DNA from: Corynebacterium yonathiae
Lineage (GTDB): Bacteria; Actinomycetota; Actinomycetes; Mycobacteriales; Mycobacteriaceae
Length of the DNA stretch: 64,000 nucleotides
Direction of reading: 5' to 3'
NCBI RefSeq assembly: GCF_027570195.1
Contig: NZ_JAKMUZ010000009.1
Coordinates: forward strand, 38,355-102,354
Position numbers and translations under genes: made by a program. Positions 9,486 to 18,696 of the stretch are shown here, in pieces. Under the pieces are notes generated by a model, which saw nothing but the letters and a program-made list of their open reading frames with translations, made no database searches and had not been told where the DNA came from. Every line of letters starts with the position of its first letter. The stretch's first letter is position 1.

Positions 9486-11618
9486 CTAGCCCTTCCGGCT
9501 GGTGGCCTCTAAGCGCTGGAAGAACTCCAGACTAGGAAGATCCTCAATGAGCAGGGGAGCGCCGTTGGTATCACACAGCGGCACGCACCAATTGGGATAA
9601 AGATCGTGCGTGGTACCCGGCTGATTCTGCGCATGGACATCACCCACCATGTCCACCAAGCTGGTGCAAGCGAGAGCCGAAGGTGTGCCCGCGATATAAC
9701 GGTGCAGGGCCACGCTGATGTCTTCCTCCTCGCCGCGCAAGGAGCGCTCGGCAGGATCTACGAGGTAATCGCGCTGTGGCAATAGGCCTTGGCCTGCTAC
9801 CGCACCCAAAACGCGGGCCTGCCACTCGATGTCATCGCGCTGCTCATCATCCACTGAGCGGGTCAGCACGCCTAAGCGCGCGCGAAGCGAAATATGATCA
9901 CCGCGCAGGTAGGCCAAGGTGGGCGGCAGATCATGCGTATTGACTGAGGACAGCGCCAGCTGGCGGTATTTCTCCTGCGGCAGCGGGGAGTAGTCATCAT
10001 CGTCGCGTTCAAACCACACGATGGAGGTGCCCAGCACCGCCTTCTGAGCGAGCACGTCTTGTACCCACGGCTCTACAGTGCCGAGGTCTTCACCAATGAC
10101 CACGGCACCAGCGCGTTGCGCCTCCAAGGCCAAGATGCCCACCATGGCCTCAAAATCATAAGAGACATAGGTACCCGTTAGCGGGCTAGCCATGCGCGGG
10201 ATCCAGTACAGGCGGAAAAGGCCCAGGATATGGTCGACGCGCACGCCCCCGGCATGGCGCAGCACGGTGGAAAGCATCTCGCGCCACGGACCGTAGCCCG
10301 CCGCCGCTAGACGCTGCGGGTGCCACGGCGGCTGTGACCAATCCTGGCCCTGCTGGTTATAGTCATCCGGCGGGGCACCCACCGAGCACTGCGGGGCTAG
10401 GTATTCGTCGAGGTTCACCGCATCGGCACCACTCGGGTGCACGCCCACCGCCAGGTCAGTGACCAGGCCTAGGCGCATGCCAGCATCGAGCGCACGCTCC
10501 TGCGCGGCGGCCAGCTGCTCATCGCACAGGAACTGCAGCCAGGAATAAAAGCGGGTGAGCTTTTCCATATCCAGGTCTTCGGCATGGCGCTGGCCCGATT
10601 GCGCCGCGGCGTCTTGTTGCGCGCACCAGGCTGCGAAATCGTGCAGGCCGCGACCCTCCTCGCGGGCGAAGCGTACGAAGGCCTCTTCGCGCTCCGGGGT
10701 GGGCTGGTAATTGAAGAGCTCACGCAGCACCTGCAGCTTGGCCTCAAAAATAGTGTCACGGTCAATCTCCTCAGCGCTGCGGTTGCGCTGGCGAAACTCT
10801 TCGGCCAGTTCGCGCACATCATCTTGTAAGTCTTCCGGCAACAGCTTGAGCTCCGGGATGGACTCGATGTGCAGGTACAACGGGTTGATAAAACGCCGCG
10901 TGGTGGGCAGGTACGGCGAATCCTCCACCGGCGGCAGCGGCTCGGCCGCATGTAGCGGATTGACCAGCAAGAAATCCGCGTGCGGGGCGAGTGTTTCAGC
11001 CAGTTGGCCTAGGTCCTGGAAATCGCCAATGCCCCACGAGGACTCTGAGCGCACCGAATAAAGCTGTGCCATCACGCCGCTAATCGGGTGCTCGACAAAC
11101 TCATCGGCCGTGGTGAGGCGCGCCGGGGTAATAATCAGCGAGCAGGCATGCTTGCCGATGCCCTCTGACTCCAGCACCAGCTCGTGATAGCCCAGCGGCA
11201 GATCGCCAGGGATATGGAAGCTGGCCTCGCCCCATAGCGTGCCATCGACGTCTGCGTCTGGGGCGTCGTTGCGATCTTGGTAGACCTCGCGGGTGCCGCC
11301 TTCTTCCAACTCGATGTGTACGTTGGCGGCGTCGCCGGCATGTACATGGACAACGAACCCGCGCTCCTGACCCTGGGGTGCGACGACGCAGTGGGGAAGG
11401 GGCTGAGAGGAGCGGGTGAGGTAGTCGTCGTAAAGCAGCTGTGTTAACGCAGCATCGTCTGGGTGATCAGGGACGGCCACGCCCAAGGCTCGCAGGGCAT
11501 AGGCAATAGTGTCTTCAGCAACGTGGACGGGGTAACCAGACTGGGAGGTATAGCTGGTGGCCACGCCGTGGCGCTGAGCGAGTTCTTCAAGCAAGTCGCG
11601 GGTAGTCACAGGCCACAT
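9486..11618 (-). CDS. malQ: 4-alpha-glucanotransferase (amylomaltase, GH77)
   Basis: About 710 residues, matching the long actinobacterial MalQ form, which has an N-terminal beta-sandwich extension before the GH77 barrel. GGVRVDHILGLFR holds the nucleophile Asp and VVIGEDLGTV the acid/base Glu; NTHDLPPTLAYLRG is the third conserved block. The enzyme transfers alpha-1,4-glucan segments between maltodextrins in the cytoplasm during maltose and glycogen metabolism. I set the start at the ATG at 11618 (MWPVTTRDLLEEL); a GTG at 11609 is an alternative. The gene diverges from the acyl-CoA ligase. Confidence 0.95.
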   Translation of the reverse strand: MWPVTTRDLLEELAQRHGVATSYTSQSGYPVHVAEDTIAYALRALGVAVPDHPDDAALTQLLYDDYLTRSSQPLPHCVVAPQGQERGFVVHVHAGDAANVHIELEEGGTREVYQDRNDAPDADVDGTLWGEASFHIPGDLPLGYHELVLESEGIGKHACSLIITPARLTTADEFVEHPISGVMAQLYSVRSESSWGIGDFQDLGQLAETLAPHADFLLVNPLHAAEPLPPVEDSPYLPTTRRFINPLYLHIESIPELKLLPEDLQDDVRELAEEFRQRNRSAEEIDRDTIFEAKLQVLRELFNYQPTPEREEAFVRFAREEGRGLHDFAAWCAQQDAAAQSGQRHAEDLDMEKLTRFYSWLQFLCDEQLAAAQERALDAGMRLGLVTDLAVGVHPSGADAVNLDEYLAPQCSVGAPPDDYNQQGQDWSQPPWHPQRLAAAGYGPWREMLSTVLRHAGGVRVDHILGLFRLYWIPRMASPLTGTYVSYDFEAMVGILALEAQRAGAVVIGEDLGTVEPWVQDVLAQKAVLGTSIVWFERDDDDYSPLPQEKYRQLALSSVNTHDLPPTLAYLRGDHISLRARLGVLTRSVDDEQRDDIEWQARVLGAVAGQGLLPQRDYLVDPAERSLRGEEEDISVALHRYIAGTPSALACTSLVDMVGDVHAQNQPGTTHDLYPNWCVPLCDTNGAPLLIEDLPSLEFFQRLEATSRKG

Positions 11619-11703
11619 TGTGCCACGGGGACAACGCGCCTGCTGGGAAACGGATTGGTACAGTAGGCGGAGATTAATTAAAAGCTGTTCGAAAGGACAC
11701 CGC

Positions 11704-13536
11704 GTGACCCTGCAAGAAGTGCATACCCCGGCGCAATTTACTATCGAGCCGGGCGAAACCTGCCTGACCGCCCTGATGGACACTGCGAAGAAGCGTCCGC
11801 ACGGCGTCATGTTTACCCGCCCAGCCAACTACGAGTGGGTCAATGTAACAGGCAAAGAATTCATCGATGAGGTCTTTGAAGTAGCCCAAGGGCTTATCGC
11901 CCTTGGCGTGCAGCAGGGGGACCGCGTCGCTCTCATCTCTGCCACCCGCTATGAATGGTCCCTTTTGGATTTTGCCATCTGGGCCGCGGGTGCTGCCTCC
12001 GTGCCGGTCTATCCATCTTCTTCTGCCTCCCAGGTGCGCTGGATTATTGAGGACTCCGGCGCAGTGCTGGCCATTACCGAAACCCGCGAGCACTCCGAGC
12101 TGGTAGAAAACCTGGTCTTGCAAGAAGACGGTGAGCCCAACCTCAAGGGCTCTCCTTCGCAGCTGCGCCGCGTGCTAGAAATCAACTCCTCGGCCATTGA
12201 CACCTTGAAGTTTGAGGGCCGCGGCGTGGCCGCCGAGGAGGTCTACGCGCGCATCAAGGCCACTTCCACCGATGATCTGGCTTCCTTGGTCTATACCTCG
12301 GGTACCACCGGCCGTCCCAAAGGCTGCATCCTGACCCACCGCAATTGGCTGGCCCAGACCCGCGGCTTGTGCACCAATCCCATTGGTGTCTTTGCCGTCC
12401 CCGGCAGCCATACCTTGACCTTCCTGCCGCTGGCGCACGTCTTTGCCCGCGCGGTATCCATTGCGGTGGCCATGCGCGGTGCCTCCCAGAACCACTGGTC
12501 AGATTTTTCTACCATTTCCATGGAGTTCGCCCGTTCCCGCCCGAACGTCATTTTGGGCGTGCCACGCGTCTTTGAAAAGGTACGCAATTCCGCTGCTGAA
12601 AAAGCGGCCGATTCTGGCATCAAGGCCCTGCTGTTTGAGCAGTCCGAGAAGGTAGCCATCGAGTACTCCAAGGCTTTGGATAAGCCGGAGGGCCCAGACC
12701 GCCTGCTGAAGGCCAAGCACAAGGTCTTTGACAAGCTGGTGTATTCCACCATCCGCAAGGGCGTGGGTGGCAACGTCAACTACTGCATTACCGGCGGCTC
12801 CGCTATGGGCCATGACTTGCTGCACTGGTACCGCGGCATCGGTATCCCGGTTTATGAGGGCTATGGCCTCACCGAGGTCGCCGCTGCGGCTGCAGTGGAC
12901 TTTGTGGACCAGTCCATCGGCACGGTCGGCCCGCCCATGGGTGGCGTGACCTTCCGCATTAACGATGAAGGCGAAATCTGCATCAAGGGCGATATCGTCT
13001 TCCACGGCTACTGGAATAACCCGGAGGCAACGGCTGAAGCCCTCGAGGATGGGTGGTACAACACCGGTGACTTGGGCGAGATTGATGAAGACGGCAAGCT
13101 CGTTATTACGGGCCGCAAGAAGGACCTGATTGTCACGGCCGGCGGCAAGAATGTTTCGCCTGGCCCGATGGAGGATATCCTGCGCGGGCACCCGCTTATC
13201 TCCCAAGCCATGGTGGTAGGCGATGGCAAGCCCTTCGTTGGCGTGCTGCTGACCCTGGATCCGGATATTTTGAAGCGCTGGAAGCTCGACCACAACATTC
13301 CGGAAAACCGCTCCATGCGTGAGCTGGCCACCGACCCCACCCTGCGCGCGGAGCTGCAGGATGCCATCAACCAAGTCAATGCCACCGTCTCCCACGCGGA
13401 GGGCATCAAGAAGTTCTACATCCTTGAATCCGACCTCACCGAGGAAGAAAATGAGTTAACCCCCACGATGAAGGTCAAGCGCAACGTGGTAGCGCAGCGT
13501 TATGCCGCGGCCATTGAGCATTTGTACAAGCGCTAA
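11704..13536 (+). CDS. Long-chain fatty acid-CoA ligase (FadD15-like)
   Basis: About 610 residues of the ANL adenylate-forming superfamily. The P-loop-like motif is VYTSGTTGRPKGC, followed by YEGYGLTE and WYNTGDLGEIDEDG; the C-terminal lid contains LTPTMKVKRN with the catalytic Lys region. It activates fatty acids to acyl-CoA through an acyl-AMP intermediate. The GTG at 11704 is preceded by GAAAGGAC; the longer upstream frame runs through the malQ promoter and is unlikely. It resembles mycobacterial FadD15. Substrate chain length is inferred from the family only. A strong terminator follows. Confidence 0.92.
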   Translation: MTLQEVHTPAQFTIEPGETCLTALMDTAKKRPHGVMFTRPANYEWVNVTGKEFIDEVFEVAQGLIALGVQQGDRVALISATRYEWSLLDFAIWAAGAASVPVYPSSSASQVRWIIEDSGAVLAITETREHSELVENLVLQEDGEPNLKGSPSQLRRVLEINSSAIDTLKFEGRGVAAEEVYARIKATSTDDLASLVYTSGTTGRPKGCILTHRNWLAQTRGLCTNPIGVFAVPGSHTLTFLPLAHVFARAVSIAVAMRGASQNHWSDFSTISMEFARSRPNVILGVPRVFEKVRNSAAEKAADSGIKALLFEQSEKVAIEYSKALDKPEGPDRLLKAKHKVFDKLVYSTIRKGVGGNVNYCITGGSAMGHDLLHWYRGIGIPVYEGYGLTEVAAAAAVDFVDQSIGTVGPPMGGVTFRINDEGEICIKGDIVFHGYWNNPEATAEALEDGWYNTGDLGEIDEDGKLVITGRKKDLIVTAGGKNVSPGPMEDILRGHPLISQAMVVGDGKPFVGVLLTLDPDILKRWKLDHNIPENRSMRELATDPTLRAELQDAINQVNATVSHAEGIKKFYILESDLTEEENELTPTMKVKRNVVAQRYAAAIEHLYKR

Positions 13537-13550
13537 TCTGCGCGGTGGGT

Positions 13551-13584
13551 ACACCCGAGGAAATATCCTCGGGTGTTTCTTTTT
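13551..13584 (+). terminator. Rho-independent terminator after the acyl-CoA ligase
   Basis: Perfect 11-bp stem ACACCCGAGGA (13551-13561) / TCCTCGGGTGT (13566-13576) with a 4-base loop, followed by TTCTTTTT. Confidence 0.9.
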
Positions 13585-13713
13585 GCCCTGCTTGGCGACG
13601 CCCCTTGTGCAGCTCACCCGTTCGCCATTGGCTTTGGATGAGCCAACCTGCCATAAACCTGTGAATGGCTTCGGAGTGTCGCGCGCCCGCGGCGGCGGAT
13701 CTCGCATAGAGTC

Positions 13714-14469
13714 GTGAAGCGTTACAGCAAACCTCAACCTCTACTAGAGGTTAGAAATGAGACCGTGGAAGGGAGTGGCTCGAAGCCAATGCATAAAATC
13801 GCCGCCGAGCTGCGCCACCGCGAGCTTACGCAAGAGATTTATAATATCGGCGACGAAGTCGCAGAATATCTCGAGCACCTCATTGAAGCCATCGAGGATT
13901 GGGACGAAGAGCTGTGCATGGATTGCCTAGCCGAGCTAGGCGATATCGTTGAAGATGCCCGCGTTGATTCCGGCCGGTGCGTAGGAGAGCTGATGGGCCT
14001 GCGCCAAGCATTGGTTTCCGGCGTGCGCTCCGGCACCATTTCCGCTACTTCTTCCGGCGTTAACGACGTGGAAGAACCGGAACAACTTACCCCGCGCCTG
14101 CTAGATGAGCGATTCCCCATCTCCAAGCCCATTGTGGTTCACGAGCTGGCCGAGTCTTTGCGCTGCCGCACCCAGGCCGTAGCGGACTACCTGCGCGAGG
14201 TGGTTGAGTACGTGCTCGCGCAAACCGACGCCGTAGCCCGCAACCTCGACATGGTCTCCTTGCCGCATCTGTACAAGCGTACTGGCGAGTCTGCTCTCAT
14301 CGCGGTGCAAGCGTGGAAGCACACGGTGCTCGATACCCATCCAGCCTATGTGCGCACCATGCGTGGGTATAACCCGCCACAGTTCTTGGAAGAACGCGCC
14401 CGGGTGGCAGCGGTGGTGGAAAAGGTTCGCGCCAAGCGTGAAGCGGCCCGCCGGGCTACAACTGCATAA
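13714..14469 (+). CDS. Conserved hypothetical protein, mostly helical
   Basis: 251 residues from a GTG at 13714; in-frame starts at 13765 (GTG) and 13789 (ATG, MHKIAAELRHREL) are alternatives, and the last gives 226 residues. The protein is rich in charged helices (NIGDEVAEYLEHLIEAIEDWDEEL), has no signal peptide and no membrane segment, and ends in a basic tail. I do not recognise a domain. It stands alone between two terminators, so it is probably a single-gene unit. Confidence 0.65.
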   Translation: MKRYSKPQPLLEVRNETVEGSGSKPMHKIAAELRHRELTQEIYNIGDEVAEYLEHLIEAIEDWDEELCMDCLAELGDIVEDARVDSGRCVGELMGLRQALVSGVRSGTISATSSGVNDVEEPEQLTPRLLDERFPISKPIVVHELAESLRCRTQAVADYLREVVEYVLAQTDAVARNLDMVSLPHLYKRTGESALIAVQAWKHTVLDTHPAYVRTMRGYNPPQFLEERARVAAVVEKVRAKREAARRATTA

Positions 14470-14505
14470 ACCAAAGGCTTCCTTGTTTTAGACAAGGGGA
14501 TTTTC

Positions 14506-14545
14506 ACGGCCACCGAGATTCCCTCTCTCGGTGGCCGTTGAAGTT
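14506..14545 (+). terminator. Rho-independent terminator
   Basis: Perfect 13-bp stem ACGGCCACCGAGA (14506-14518) / TCTCGGTGGCCGT (14526-14538), 7-base loop, then TGAAGTTTT. Confidence 0.85.
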
Positions 14546-14809
14546 TTCCGCGTTGGGTGCCCCAATTCGGGTAAGGATTTAGGGAAATTTTAGGTTAACA
14601 ACCGTTCTATACGTTTATCGTTATGCCTGTTCAGCTAAATAAGGGGCGTATCCTGAAGTGTTGTTGCTGAGTCCACCTTAAAATTTAAGTAAAATTACTC
14701 TTAGTGCGCTGTAAGGTAATTTCCGTCCACGCGAACGCCGTGCCCTAGCACCCTCCACACACGGCGCGCGCAATTTCATTCTTCAACTACATCCACAGGG
14801 AGTAAATTC
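14546..14809 (+). promoter_or_regulatory. Long AT-rich leader/promoter region of the secreted Ser/Glu-rich protein
   Basis: The 340-base gap between genes holds the terminator and then an AT-rich stretch (14570-14710) of the kind seen in corynebacterial promoters, including TTAACAACCG and several TA-rich blocks. I cannot place -35 and -10 boxes with confidence. No ORF of note is seen here. The SD CAGGGAGTAAATTC precedes the ATG at 14810. Confidence 0.4.
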
Positions 14810-16084
14810 ATGGGAGCACGTCGAACTTCTCGCCTCATTGCCAGCGCAGTGGCCGTAGCCACTTTCTCTTCCATTACCGTTGTCCCTAGCGCAGTCGCTG
14901 CCGAAGACACCACCTTCGTCGAGGAAAAGACCACCGACGATACCGTAAGCCTCAACGGCATCGAATTCGATGAGGACGGCAACCTGCTCGAGGAAAACAA
15001 TGCCGGCGATAAGGCGATGGAAGAGCTCAACGCGGAGGAAGATGCCGCCGATTCCATCACCCCGTATGCCGTAGACGGTGCCGAGGAAACCGCCGAGGCT
15101 CCGGCCTCCGAGGAGTCTGCAAAGCCGACTTCCCTGGAAGAACTCGCACAGACGGAGGCCTCCAATGGCGACGTCAACGTCAAGGTGGTCAAGGATGAAC
15201 AGAAGGACAAGCTCGTTTGTGAGGTGACTGATGCCCCTGACAAGCAGGGCAACATGCTCGACCTCAAGCTTGCCTTGGCCAAGGCTTTCTATGATGGTGG
15301 CGAAAAGATAATCAAGACCGTCTGGGAAATTATCCCGGTTGTCGGCGACCTGGTTCCGGCCGATTTCATCGACAAGATCTCCGGTAAGACTTGGGACGGT
15401 ATTGCCAAGCTGGTCAAGGAAGGCGAGAAGGACAAGACTGTTACTTGGGATCTCTCCCGCGCCCAGGGCATGGCCATCGGACGCATCGATAACGCTGATG
15501 CCGATGTTGATATGAATAACCCGGATGCCGCTAAGAACACCGTTTCTGGACTGCTCAAGTTCGTAGACGGTACTTTTGGCAAGGGCGCCAAGCTCATCCT
15601 GAAGCTCTTTAATGCAGCCGTTACCATCGCGGGCTTGGTTCCAGGTGCGAGCGTCGCTGGCGACCTGAAGCTGAGCAAGGACCAGCAGAAGAGCATCGAA
15701 GAATCCCTGAACAACATCTCCACCGCAGCTTCCGATCTGGCGGCCGTCAACGCTCCGGCCGGCCAGCTGTGCTCCGACATGCTCAACGGCAAGAAGACCA
15801 AGGAGCAGCCTGCTGAGGTCAATCCTTCGGAGGAACCTTCCTCCGAGGACACCACTTCCGAAGCTCCGGCTTCCGAGGAAGCTACCTCTGAAGAGGCCAC
15901 CCCTTCCGAGTCCGCGCAGGAAACCTCCACCGAAGAGTCCTCTGCTGAGGAAACTTCCACTGAAGAGCCGACTTTTGAGGAATCCGAAGAATCCGAGGAG
16001 CCAACCGCAGAGGAAACTACTCCTGAGGAGTCCACCGAGCCTACCTCTACCGAGGCCGCGGTTATTCCAGGAAAGAATGACTAG
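14810..16084 (+). CDS. Secreted Ser/Glu/Thr-rich surface protein, cut by an in-frame TAG
   Basis: 424 residues. A Sec signal peptide (MGARRTSRLIASAVAVATFSS... ending near AVAA) is followed by an acidic region, a central domain (about 125-320) with predicted helices and two Cys (LVCEVTD and QLCSDM), and a Ser/Glu/Thr/Pro-rich stalk of about 100 residues. Translation stops at TAG 16082-16084. The same frame then runs on without a stop for 70 codons, encoding a collagen-like Gly-Asp repeat and a membrane anchor, and ends at TAA 16295-16297. The intact protein would be a stalked, membrane-anchored surface protein; the truncated one would be released. Function of the head domain unknown. Confidence 0.75.
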   Translation: MGARRTSRLIASAVAVATFSSITVVPSAVAAEDTTFVEEKTTDDTVSLNGIEFDEDGNLLEENNAGDKAMEELNAEEDAADSITPYAVDGAEETAEAPASEESAKPTSLEELAQTEASNGDVNVKVVKDEQKDKLVCEVTDAPDKQGNMLDLKLALAKAFYDGGEKIIKTVWEIIPVVGDLVPADFIDKISGKTWDGIAKLVKEGEKDKTVTWDLSRAQGMAIGRIDNADADVDMNNPDAAKNTVSGLLKFVDGTFGKGAKLILKLFNAAVTIAGLVPGASVAGDLKLSKDQQKSIEESLNNISTAASDLAAVNAPAGQLCSDMLNGKKTKEQPAEVNPSEEPSSEDTTSEAPASEEATSEEATPSESAQETSTEESSAEETSTEEPTFEESEESEEPTAEETTPEESTEPTSTEAAVIPGKND

Positions 16085-16297
16085 GACGGCGTAGACGGTA
16101 AGGATGGCCAGGATGGTCGTGACGGCCGCGATGGCCGTGATGGTAAGGACGCGGACCTATCTTCCGTAGCAGGCTTCTCCTTCCTGGCTGCATTCGTAGG
16201 TGGTGGCACGGTGCTGGGCATCCTGTCCACCATTGATTACCTCTACACCCACGGTATGCTGCCGAAGAGCAGCGTTTCATGGCGCATCAACCAGTAA
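16085..16297 (+). other. In-frame continuation: collagen-like repeat and C-terminal membrane anchor
   Basis: Directly after the TAG the frame reads DGVDGKDGQDGRDGRDGRDG, a Gly-Asp collagen-like repeat, then about 25 hydrophobic residues (VAGFSFLAAFVGGGTVLGIL) and a short tail ending SSVSWRINQ before TAA. This layout is a typical surface-protein C-terminus and must have been coded together with the upstream gene. It is either a relic of a recent nonsense mutation, a readthrough product, or the mark of a sequencing error. Confidence 0.75.
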
Positions 16298-16332
16298 GGC
16301 CTTTCTCTTAGGCCCCTAGCTGGAATCATCGG

Positions 16333-16372
16333 AGCCTCCCAGAGTCTGTGCTCGGGGAGGCTTCTTCGTTTT
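16333..16372 (+). terminator. Rho-independent terminator
   Basis: AGCCTCCC (16333-16340) pairs with GGGAGGCT (16355-16362), followed by TCTTCGTTTT. It lies after the TAA at 16297, not after the TAG at 16084, which supports the longer gene as the original unit. Confidence 0.75.
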
Positions 16373-16527
16373 GCAGTCACAGTCGCGTCGCACCCCGCGA
16401 GAAAATTTCTCGCACCCTCCCTTCGCGCTCACCGGCGCAGCAGAATTTGTCGCGACAGTGCTCCCGGTGAGCGCGAAGGGCAGGGGAGGGGACCAGTCAG
16501 AGGTGGCGGTGGGTATAAACCGCGGAC

Positions 16528-17400
16528 TTAAACGGAACGGGCGGCTTTCTGCCTGGCAGAAATGGTAGCGGTGAGGTCGGCAAGGAAACGGTCGGGGTGG
16601 TCGACGAGCTGCCGCGGGGTATAACAAAAGACGGTGAATCCCGCCTCTCGCAGGAGCTGGTGACGCTTGCGCTGGTGGCGCAGGGCCTTCGCCGGGACGA
16701 TGTCGATGAGGTAGGCGTTATTGATACACAGAGCGGTGGTGATGCCGGGCAGGGCAGTGAACTGCGTCTTGAAGAAGATGGGCCACGGAAACTCAGCGTC
16801 GATGATGAGGGCGCGGGCGAGGGACTCATATGGCGAGCGGGAAAGCTCAGAGGCGTGGTGTATTACGGCGCGGATAATACGGCTATTGCGCACTCGGCCC
16901 ATGCGGGAGAATTCTTCGGTGAGGTCTGCCTGGCTCACACCGGCGCGCAGCGCCGAGTCTGCGGCGATGAGGCCATCGCGGAAGCCGTGGTAGCGGGCGA
17001 CGTCAATGACCGCGCGGGCCTTGGAAACGCAACGGATGCCGTCTACGAGGACAGGTTCAGGAAGGGAAGCTTTGCGGTAGATGCGCTCGGGGTGGCGGCG
17101 ATTCTTGTGGGGAAGCGTATTGGTGGGAAGGGCCATTTCTATCTTTTCCTCGGCCGTGGCGATGACACACAGGCCATGCACTCGAGCAGCGGACTTGGAG
17201 ATGAGCACTGCGGTGTAGGCGCTGCGGGCGGCAGCGATGGCGCGCAGGCGCAATTGGGAAGGAAAATCGAGGCCGTGGTAGTGATCACGCCGTACTGCGA
17301 TGCGCGGTGCCAGTTTGAGGTAGGTGCCGTTTTTCAGGTCGGTCCAAAAGGTGGGGTGATTGGCGCGGATGGAGTTGATATTGGTCAGTGGTGTTGTCAT
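16528..17400 (-). CDS. DUF559/VSR-fold-like hypothetical protein
   Basis: About 290 residues, basic, with no membrane segment. The N-terminal half (SKSAARVHGL, then VDGIRCVSKARAVIDVARYH) resembles the winged-helix and middle part of AbiEi-type antitoxin-like proteins common in actinobacteria. The C-terminal part (NAYLIDIVPAKALRHQRKRH, then LLREAGFTVFCYTPRQLVD) has the spacing of the DUF559/VSR endonuclease-like fold, with an Asp before the helix and a F-x-Y segment. The start is set at the ATG at 17400, preceded by AGAGG. No partner toxin gene is adjacent. Function unproven. Confidence 0.65.
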   Translation of the reverse strand: MTTPLTNINSIRANHPTFWTDLKNGTYLKLAPRIAVRRDHYHGLDFPSQLRLRAIAAARSAYTAVLISKSAARVHGLCVIATAEEKIEMALPTNTLPHKNRRHPERIYRKASLPEPVLVDGIRCVSKARAVIDVARYHGFRDGLIAADSALRAGVSQADLTEEFSRMGRVRNSRIIRAVIHHASELSRSPYESLARALIIDAEFPWPIFFKTQFTALPGITTALCINNAYLIDIVPAKALRHQRKRHQLLREAGFTVFCYTPRQLVDHPDRFLADLTATISARQKAARSV

Positions 17401-17637
17401 GCCTCTAAGGAAAAGGCACGCTGCCGGCCGGTGCGAGCCAGTGGCGGCCGGGGCTGTGGATAACGAGGCGGCTAGATGAGCAAGTGGGCAATGTGGCAGG
17501 TGGGATAAGTATCGGCCGTAGTTGTCCACAGTCGGATAGATTGCACTTGCGCGCAGGCATGAAAAGCGAGGGCAGGAAAACAGAAAAGCCCGTGCCCGCC
17601 AAGATGAAGCGGGACACGGGCGGGAAAGCAGCAGAAA

Positions 17638-18696
17638 CTAGACGGCTGGGGGAGGGGTGACCTTGTCTAGTTGCTCGGTAATCTGCGGCCACAGCTGGCC
17701 CATGATGTCATCCCAGGTGAGGATCCACACGGCATTGTCCTTATCGGCCTTGCCCACCATGACAAGCTGCTCGTTGCGGGCTCGCATATGATCCAAGGTC
17801 TTTTGCACGGTGGTGGAAGAAGATACGGATAGCGCGGGGCGGGAGAACTCGAGGACTGGGGTCTCTGGGTCTGCCAGCAAGGTATCGCGCACGTGGACGA
17901 CGCGGGGAACGCGGGAGTCCTTGGGAAAGACCAGCACGCGCATGATGTTCTTGCGCACGACGAGGTCCTGGAGGTCGGCCACGGTGGCGTCGGAAGGCAG
18001 GGGCACTACCTCCGAGCCGTGAGCGCGAGCCATGGCGCCAACGGTGGAGTTTTCCAACTCGATGACATCGGAAATCTGGTTGGCGGACTCATCGTCTAAA
18101 GCGCCGGTTTCGCGGGAGTGCTCGACCAAGGTGCGCAGGGTCTCGGCATCATAGCCTGCCGCCCCGGCACGGTCGACGGGCTCTTCGCCAGCCATGGACA
18201 CCATCTTATTGGCCATGCTGTTTATCCACTTCAGCAGCGGGCGGAAGATCCACACGAAGCCGCGTGCGGGAACGGCGATGACCTGTAGGGCGGTTTCCGG
18301 GTGGGTAATTGCCCAGGACTTCGGCGCCATTTCACCTAGCACAAGGTGAAGGAAGGTGACTACGAAGAGCGCGAGGAGGAAGCTGACGACGTCGGCAATG
18401 CCCAGCGGTAGTCCCGCGGCCTCCAGAGGCGCCATGAGCAGGTGATGTACCCACGGTTTGGTCACTGCGCCCAGCACGAAGGTGGCGGCGGTAATGCCCA
18501 ACTGTGCGCCGGCGAGCATGATGGTCAGCTCGTTGAGCGAGCGCAGACCGGCACGCGCGGTGTGGGAGTTTTCCGCATCCTCTTCCAAGCGGTTGCGGCG
18601 AGCACCCATCAAGGAGAACTCGATAATCACAAAGAAGCCGGATGCAGCGATGATAAGCAGGGTAACGAGGAGGTTAAACCACCAAGATTCAGTCAT
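17638..18696 (-). CDS. CNNM/DUF21 and CBS-domain membrane protein (hemolysin family)
   Basis: 352 residues: an N-terminal DUF21 membrane domain of about three to four helices (1-190), then a CBS pair (about 205-340). CNNM/CorC proteins are linked to magnesium or other divalent cation efflux; the CBS pair may sense nucleotides or ions. It lacks the CorC_HlyC C-terminal domain seen in its neighbour. Its ATG overlaps the stop of the upstream paralogue (TAATG), so the two are translationally coupled and may form a heteromer. Confidence 0.88.
   Translation of the reverse strand: MTESWWFNLLVTLLIIAASGFFVIIEFSLMGARRNRLEEDAENSHTARAGLRSLNELTIMLAGAQLGITAATFVLGAVTKPWVHHLLMAPLEAAGLPLGIADVVSFLLALFVVTFLHLVLGEMAPKSWAITHPETALQVIAVPARGFVWIFRPLLKWINSMANKMVSMAGEEPVDRAGAAGYDAETLRTLVEHSRETGALDDESANQISDVIELENSTVGAMARAHGSEVVPLPSDATVADLQDLVVRKNIMRVLVFPKDSRVPRVVHVRDTLLADPETPVLEFSRPALSVSSSTTVQKTLDHMRARNEQLVMVGKADKDNAVWILTWDDIMGQLWPQITEQLDKVTPPPAV

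Noticed and set aside
12499..13395. 298-codon minus-strand frame inside the acyl-CoA ligase gene, and similar long antisense frames in dnaJ2, phoH, recO and glyS
   Set aside because: Shadow frames of high-GC genes; the plus-strand proteins have clear conserved motifs.
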